Source of the DNA: a virus
IMG/VR virus record: IMGVR_UViG_3300010155_000089
Location: 1 to 25,380 of that record
Length of the DNA: 25,380 bases
Strand: one strand, 5' to 3'
A model generated the notes under the pieces. That model did no database searches and was not told the origin of the DNA. It worked only from the letters and a program-made list of their open reading frames with translations. The translations under genes were made by a program, and so were the position numbers. Below, in pieces: positions 21,790 through 25,380 of the stretch; positions within the stretch are counted from its first letter, which is position 1, and each line of letters opens with the position of its first letter.

Positions 21790-22395
21790 ATGAGCAACAA
21801 AAAGAACTTACTAAAAGAAAACACAGTTCGGCGCTTTATGAAACTGGCCGGTACACAGGCTATCGGAAGTGGCTTTTTACAAGAGAATTATGAGGAGCTT
21901 ACTGAGGCTCCCGAAGATGAACTTGAGGCTGAAGTCGGAGTCGAAGTCGAAGAAGAGTTGCCTGGTGAGCCAGAAGGCGTTGAACTAGAAGCAGAAGAAG
22001 AAGTTGAAGAAGAGCCGGAAGACGAAGGCTCTATTGAAGCGTTTGCACGAGATACTTTAGATGCAGTTGCGCGCGTTGCTGAAAAGCATGGCGTCGACAT
22101 TGAAGTCGAAGAAGGTGAAGAGCCTGAAGAAGTAGAAGTCGGTGAAATGGAAGTTGAAGAAGGTGACCTGGAAGGGGAGCTTGGGCCTGGAGACGAAGAA
22201 GTTGAAGCCAAAGAGGAAGATGAGGAGGCGGCTTTAGAAGCCCTCCAAGAGATTACCTATATCGATGAAGACGTCTTGATGGAGAAGGTATATAAACGTG
22301 TTTCTTCACGACTACTTAAAGAAAAACGTGCAGATGCCGTAGCTGAAAAGTTGGCCCGAAGGCTAGCCAGTCGTGTTTCCAAGAAGCTACGCTAA
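21790..22395 (+). CDS. Acidic scaffold-like virion protein
   Basis: 201 residues, AAGGAG upstream of the ATG. The N-terminus has ENTVRRFMKLAGTQAIG followed by SGFLQENYEEL. I recall related motifs (RRFMKLA, then FLxE) at the start of marine phage head proteins, possibly a leader for packaging into the prohead and protease cleavage; the recollection is unverified. Residues about 40-155 are extremely rich in Glu with Val and Gly, in short repeats (EVEVEEGE-like), and interrupted by one helix (FARDTLDAVARVAEKHG). The C-terminus (KRVSSRLLKEKR onward) is basic and helical. An acidic, low-complexity core with a basic tail suits an internal scaffold protein, and a ClpP-like protease follows two genes later. 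Confidence 0.72.
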   Translation: MSNKKNLLKENTVRRFMKLAGTQAIGSGFLQENYEELTEAPEDELEAEVGVEVEEELPGEPEGVELEAEEEVEEEPEDEGSIEAFARDTLDAVARVAEKHGVDIEVEEGEEPEEVEVGEMEVEEGDLEGELGPGDEEVEAKEEDEEAALEALQEITYIDEDVLMEKVYKRVSSRLLKEKRADAVAEKLARRLASRVSKKLR

Positions 22396-22400
22396 TATAA

Positions 22401-22778
22401 ATGTATGAGTTGATATGGTTCGTTGCCGGCGCCATCACTTATAAATTTCTTTCAAAGTTGTTTGCCTTGGGGCAAGCTGCCGTTGTGTTTAAACATATTG
22501 AAATTAACATTTTAGTTATTTTGGCATCCTTGACGGAAGACATTTCGTTTATCAAGGCCCTTCGATATAAAACAATGAAAGACTCCGGTGTCGATCCCGA
22601 GCAAATAGAAAAGAATCGTGTGCTTGATGATGAATTCTTCGATGCGTGGAAAGTTTCTTGCATTTATAATATGCGTACATCAACACCACGTTATATCAAG
22701 CCCTCGTTTTCTACTTGGAACGAGGGAATGAATCTTATGAACAAATTTTATAAGGACCAGAAGAGTGACAGACTTTAA
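22401..22778 (+). CDS. Unknown protein with N-terminal hydrophobic segment
   Basis: 125 residues, ATG five bases after the preceding stop. The N-terminus (LIWFVAGAITYKFLSKLF) is hydrophobic enough for a membrane anchor, and a second moderately hydrophobic stretch (INILVILASL) follows. The remainder is soluble and helical with a tyrosine- and aromatic-rich end (RYIKPSFSTWNEGMNLMNKF). No family was recognised. Context between a scaffold-like and a protease gene suggests a head-related gene, but this is uncertain. It overlaps the next gene by 14 bp. Confidence 0.65.
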   Translation: MYELIWFVAGAITYKFLSKLFALGQAAVVFKHIEINILVILASLTEDISFIKALRYKTMKDSGVDPEQIEKNRVLDDEFFDAWKVSCIYNMRTSTPRYIKPSFSTWNEGMNLMNKFYKDQKSDRL

Positions 22779-23052
22779 AACAGGTAACAAAGCACTAGAA
22801 TGGTTTATAAAAGAGGGCGCCTTAACTCAGCAGGACAATATTTATACGGCGCCGCGAGTTTTTGTGGCAAATTCAATTATTAATTGGGTTAAAACAGAAT
22901 CTTCAACCTTAAAACAAAAAGAAATAGAGTATATAATGAAAACGGTGAGATTGTTTTTACAAAATCAACTGGAACTAAAATGGGCTGACGGCAGAATAGA
23001 AATAGTATCAACAACGAGTGCTGACAGTGAGCCATTGTTTGAAGAATTATGA
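22765..23052 (+). CDS. Small unknown protein
   Basis: 95 residues from a GTG start inside the end of the preceding gene, with GGACCAGAAGA upstream. The predicted pattern is alpha-beta: a helix with an aromatic (KALEWFIKEGAL), a strand with NIYTAPRVF, a long helix (STLKQKEIEYIMKTVRLFLQ) and an acidic C-terminus. No family was recognised. Its stop is followed within 19 bases by the protease start, with GAGGAATT providing the ribosome binding site for that gene. A structural or assembly role is possible from context only. Confidence 0.6.
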   Translation: MTDFKTGNKALEWFIKEGALTQQDNIYTAPRVFVANSIINWVKTESSTLKQKEIEYIMKTVRLFLQNQLELKWADGRIEIVSTTSADSEPLFEEL

Positions 23053-23070
23053 TCTTAACAGAGGAATTAT

Positions 23071-23757
23071 ATGAAACGCCTGACAGAAGAGAAAGAAGCT
23101 CCAGAAGAGAAAGAGGCGCCCCAAACCGACTCTTCAGTGGAACCAGAGAGATCTCCGATCATTTTGTTAAACTCTCTCAAAGAGGAGCCTCCAAAATTAA
23201 GGATGCTTGGCTTGTTCGGAGACTTAAACGAAGAAAAGGTAACTGACTTAGTTCAGGGTTTTTTTGCTTTGTATCAATGTGGGGCAGAAAATATTCATGA
23301 AGACCCAGAAGATGTAGGATCCCCTATAAAAGAGGTTATTTATAAACCCATTGAATTTAATATTTCAACGTGGGGCGGTTGTGCAAGGGGCATGTTTGCG
23401 GTTTATGACGCAATGCGAAGCGTGAGAGAGGAGTGTGAGATAATAACTTATGGTTTGGGGAAGGTTATGTCTGCCGGCGTTTTGCTATTGGCGGCAGGTA
23501 CTAAAGGTTCACGTAAAATTGGCAAAAATTGTCGAGTGATGATACATAGTGTTCGAGCCGATCAATTCGGAGCAATCCATAATCTTGAAAATGAGTTTGA
23601 AGAAACTAAATGGCTGCAAGAACAGCATATTAATGCCTTGGTAGAGGAATCAGATCTGAGCAAGAAACATCTTAAAAAGCTTTTGGACAGGAAGGTAAAC
23701 GTTTACCTTACAGCAAAAGAAGCGGTAGAATACGGCATAGCAGATATTATTGTTTAA
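23071..23757 (+). CDS. ClpP-like serine protease (possible head maturation protease)
   Basis: 228 residues, near ClpP size (about 200) with an added N-terminus rich in Glu and Pro (residues 1-25) that may be a leader. The triad is complete: Ser 134 in GKVMSAGVLLLAAG, His 159 in VMIHSV (25 residues on, as in ClpP), and Asp 206 in LLDRKVNVYLTAKEAVEYGIAD, where ClpP has TDRDNFMSAEEA. ISTWGGCARGMFAVYDAMR replaces the ClpP SPGGxVxAGxAIYDTM oxyanion region. No Clp ATPase accompanies it. In many tailed phages ClpP-fold enzymes cleave scaffold and capsid proteins, and the position after a scaffold-like gene fits that. Host-protein degradation is an alternative. Confidence 0.85.
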   Translation: MKRLTEEKEAPEEKEAPQTDSSVEPERSPIILLNSLKEEPPKLRMLGLFGDLNEEKVTDLVQGFFALYQCGAENIHEDPEDVGSPIKEVIYKPIEFNISTWGGCARGMFAVYDAMRSVREECEIITYGLGKVMSAGVLLLAAGTKGSRKIGKNCRVMIHSVRADQFGAIHNLENEFEETKWLQEQHINALVEESDLSKKHLKKLLDRKVNVYLTAKEAVEYGIADIIV

Positions 23758-23770
23758 AAGGGGAATTATT

Positions 23771-24679
23771 ATGGGTTGGAGACAAAATCTTTATAATAAG
23801 CGGTCGGCAAAAAAGTACGGGTGGTACCCTCGCTGGTTTGAAGCCGATGGTTTTAATGATGAACTGACTGAAAATATAAAAAACTTTCAACTGAACCACA
23901 GTCAGGCCCAAGATGGGTTGTGTGGCCCAATCACTTATCGGCTCATATTAGCCGCACGGGAAGCCTCTCAAAATAATATGCCTTCAGAAGACGAATGTAA
24001 ATATATTATTTGCGGTGACCGCAAGGTGCCCATCCAATGGGATAAAGTAAATAATATATATGAGGTTGATAACTATGCGCTCCCTTCCAACTGTTATAAA
24101 AAATATAAACCCAAGAAGAGAGACATCAAAATGATTATTACCCATTTTGATGTTTGTCTGTCGGCCGCATCTTGCAAGCGTGTTTTGGAAAAGAAAGGCA
24201 TATCCAGTCACTTTGTTATTGATAATGATGGCACGATTTGTCAGATGGTAGATCCTCAAAACAGCGCTTGGCATGCTGGTAAGAGGGCTGTGAATCGGGC
24301 TTCAATTGGTGTTGATATATCAAATGTATATTACACCAAATATCAGAGTTGGTACAAACGCAAGGGATTTGGTAGTAGGCCAGTCCTTGAGGATGTCAAG
24401 GTTCACGGCGTGAAATTGAGGGATTGTTTGGGCTTCTATCCGATACAAATTGAAGCGTATAAGACTCTAGTAAAAACCCTTTGTGATTTTTATAATATTC
24501 CCCTTGAGATGCCGATGAATGAAGACGGCGACGTCCTGCGTCGCGTCAGCAAAAGTGTTCGCTCTGGCAAATTTTCTGGAATTGCGAATCATTTTCATGT
24601 GACGAGAGGCAAAATTGATACTGCCAATCTTGACTGGGATAAGGTATTGAAAGAATTGCAGGAAAATGGCCATCGTTAA
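23771..24679 (+). CDS. N-acetylmuramoyl-L-alanine amidase endolysin
   Basis: 302 residues. ATG 23771 is chosen because AAAGGGGAATT precedes it; the frame opens at an upstream TTG inside the protease gene. The N-terminal part (GWYPRWFEADGFNDE to DGLCGPITYRLILAA) is a peptidoglycan-binding domain, with the DGxxGPxT motif. The amidase_2 domain begins near residue 118: IITHFDVC gives the first zinc His 125, SSHFVIDNDGTICQMVD the family strand pair, WHAGKRAVNRASIGVDISN the conserved core, and NHFHVTRGKID the second His (274 or 276) with Lys 281 and Asp 283. It would cleave the amide bond between muramic acid and the peptide at lysis. No holin was identified beside it, and no signal peptide is visible. 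Confidence 0.9.
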   Translation: MGWRQNLYNKRSAKKYGWYPRWFEADGFNDELTENIKNFQLNHSQAQDGLCGPITYRLILAAREASQNNMPSEDECKYIICGDRKVPIQWDKVNNIYEVDNYALPSNCYKKYKPKKRDIKMIITHFDVCLSAASCKRVLEKKGISSHFVIDNDGTICQMVDPQNSAWHAGKRAVNRASIGVDISNVYYTKYQSWYKRKGFGSRPVLEDVKVHGVKLRDCLGFYPIQIEAYKTLVKTLCDFYNIPLEMPMNEDGDVLRRVSKSVRSGKFSGIANHFHVTRGKIDTANLDWDKVLKELQENGHR

Positions 24680-24748
24680 CGTGGCACTCCTACTATATAC
24701 TAGTATAACAATAAGTTTAGTTTTGTTATTATTATTTTGGTATAGAGG

Positions 24749-24873
24749 TAAAAAGATGGCAAAAAGAATAGGATTGGCAAGGACACAAGCGCTTTTGGAG
24801 CAACTTAAAAGAGACATGTCTTGGGGCGGTTCAACCTTTCAAAATTATAAGAAAACAATAGAAGCAAAGACCA
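24749..24873 (+). repeat. Direct repeat, copy 1
   Basis: 125 bases at 24749-24873 recur at 25256-25380 with three differences seen, all transitions (C/T, A/G and C/T). The repeat covers the start codon and first 39 codons of two consecutive genes and indicates a recent tandem duplication of about 507 bp. Confidence 0.92.
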
Positions 24874-25199
24874 GTGATTATACAATCACAGCGGCCGATA
24901 GCGGGAAAATACTTACGACTGTAGGTGCAGCGGACACAGTTATATTTACCCTCCCAGCGGCAACCCCTTCACTACAAGGGGTTTGGGTTGAAATTGTGCA
25001 AGGGGCAGAAGAGGGTATGAGGATAACATGCGCCACCGCAGGCAGTATAATTTCTCAAGGTGCCGTTGATTGGGATTATCTTGAAAATGTATCTTCTGTT
25101 TTGACTGGGGCACATGCTGAGTGTGTCTGTACAGGCACAAAATGGATTGTTCGAGTAGCAGCAGTTTCTGTTGGTTATTGGTTGTTTACAAAACTTTAA
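24756..25199 (+). CDS. Putative beta-structured virion protein, duplicated (copy 1)
   Basis: 147 residues from ATG 24756, preceded by AGAGG and matching the start of the following copy. The frame also extends upstream to an ATG at 24666, adding 30 mostly hydrophobic residues that overlap the endolysin end. A helical N-terminus (RTQALLEQLKRDMSWGG) precedes a beta-rich domain (SDYTITAADSGKILTT, VIFTLPAATPSLQGVWVEIVQ and GTKWIVRVAAVSV). The YTITxADSGKxL and VxFTLPAA patterns are common in phage tail-fibre and virion decoration domains. Tandem duplication suggests a surface or spike protein that diversifies. The exact role is not proven. Confidence 0.75.
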   Translation: MAKRIGLARTQALLEQLKRDMSWGGSTFQNYKKTIEAKTSDYTITAADSGKILTTVGAADTVIFTLPAATPSLQGVWVEIVQGAEEGMRITCATAGSIISQGAVDWDYLENVSSVLTGAHAECVCTGTKWIVRVAAVSVGYWLFTKL

Positions 25200-25218
25200 T
25201 ATCTAATTATATTAGATA
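25200..25218 (+). other. AT-rich inverted repeat between duplicated genes
   Basis: TATCTAAT, a TAT spacer and ATTAGATA form an 8 bp perfect stem directly after the stop at 25199. A T run comes only after a further 12 bases, so it is at best a weak terminator, possibly a processing site. Confidence 0.4.
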
Positions 25219-25255
25219 ACGAATCTAGTTTTTATTTAATGTATAAGGGGAGAAA

Positions 25256-25380
25256 TAAAAAGATGGCAAAAAGAATAGGATTGGCAAGGACACAAGTGCT
25301 TTTGGAGCAACTTAAAAGAGACATGTCTTGGGGCGGTTCAACCTTTCAAAATTATAAGAGAATAATAGAAGCAAAGACCA
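25256..25380 (+). repeat. Direct repeat, copy 2 (runs to the window edge)
   Basis: Matches 24749-24873 except for three transitions. The repeat probably continues beyond the window. Confidence 0.92.
25263..25380 (+). CDS. Putative virion protein, duplicated (copy 2, 3' end outside window)
   Basis: The frame is open to the window end and gives 39 residues starting MAKRIGLARTQVLLEQLKR, nearly identical to copy 1 (Ala to Val, Lys-Thr to Arg-Ile changes). AAGGGGAG is the ribosome binding site. There is no upstream hydrophobic extension in this copy, which supports ATG 24756 as the ancestral start of copy 1. Confidence 0.8.
   Translation, partial: MAKRIGLARTQVLLEQLKRDMSWGGSTFQNYKRIIEAKT

Noticed and set aside
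21888-22211. Serine-rich open frame on the minus strand
   Set aside because: It is the complement of the Glu-rich low-complexity gene at 21790; it has no ribosome binding site and lies opposite the direction of every other gene.
23049-23246. 65-residue open frame overlapping the protease start
   Set aside because: It is another frame of the Glu/Pro-rich leader of the ClpP-like gene, arginine-rich by frame shift, with no separate support.

Overview
This window looks like part of a large, AT-rich, lytic-type bacteriophage genome, most likely from an aquatic phage of a Gram-negative host. Every supported gene lies on the + strand and genes are tightly packed, many with 1-17 bp overlaps. The content is a virus-encoded replication and nucleotide-metabolism module followed by the start of a structural/lysis region. 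No integrase, transposase, CRISPR array or rRNA was seen. Promoter candidates match the bacterial sigma-70 consensus closely (TTGACA, 17 bp, TAnnAT), so early transcription by host RNA polymerase is likely (inference).

Region 1 (1-4459), replication and recombination: the C-terminus of a family A DNA polymerase; a protein whose layout resembles a degenerate FtsZ/tubulin; a T4 gp32-type single-strand binding protein with a structured leader; a UvsX/RecA recombinase; a small protein with an N-terminal motif that may mark virion proteins; and a 5'-3' exonuclease whose promoter implies a leaderless mRNA.

Region 2 (4466-7593), metabolism and RNA: a cysteine synthase-like PLP enzyme, a small exported protein and a full-length lysine 2,3-aminomutase (radical SAM plus PLP). 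Then come two separately promoted RNA units: a tRNA-like element with intact acceptor and T arms but no anticodon arm, and a normal tRNA-Leu(UAA). Two small unknown proteins follow.

Region 3 (7597-12880), helicase and dNTP supply: DnaB-type helicase, compact B12-dependent (class II) ribonucleotide reductase, a small GapR-like candidate, a GroES-like co-chaperonin, an unknown protein and the flavin-dependent thymidylate synthase ThyX.

Region 4 (12880-18433): a small exported protein, a 60-residue protein, a Rossmann-like protein and a nucleotidyltransferase-like protein, translationally linked to a complete DNA polymerase III alpha subunit with an apparently intact PHP site. The genome therefore carries both a family A and a family C polymerase.

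Region 5 (18451-21727): zinc-ribbon protein, dUTPase with a very acidic tail, a possible 25-residue peptide, a DUF3310 protein, a phage N6-adenine methyltransferase, a CBS-less IMP dehydrogenase/GMP reductase family enzyme, and two small putative DNA-binding regulators (ribbon-helix-helix-like and sigma region 4-like).

Region 6 (21790-25380), virion and lysis: an acidic scaffold-like protein, two unknown proteins, a ClpP-type serine protease (possible head maturation protease), an amidase endolysin, and the first two copies of a tandemly duplicated putative structural gene, the second cut by the window edge. There is no stretch over 300 bases without a gene; the longest, 6891-7148, holds the two RNA units and their promoters.
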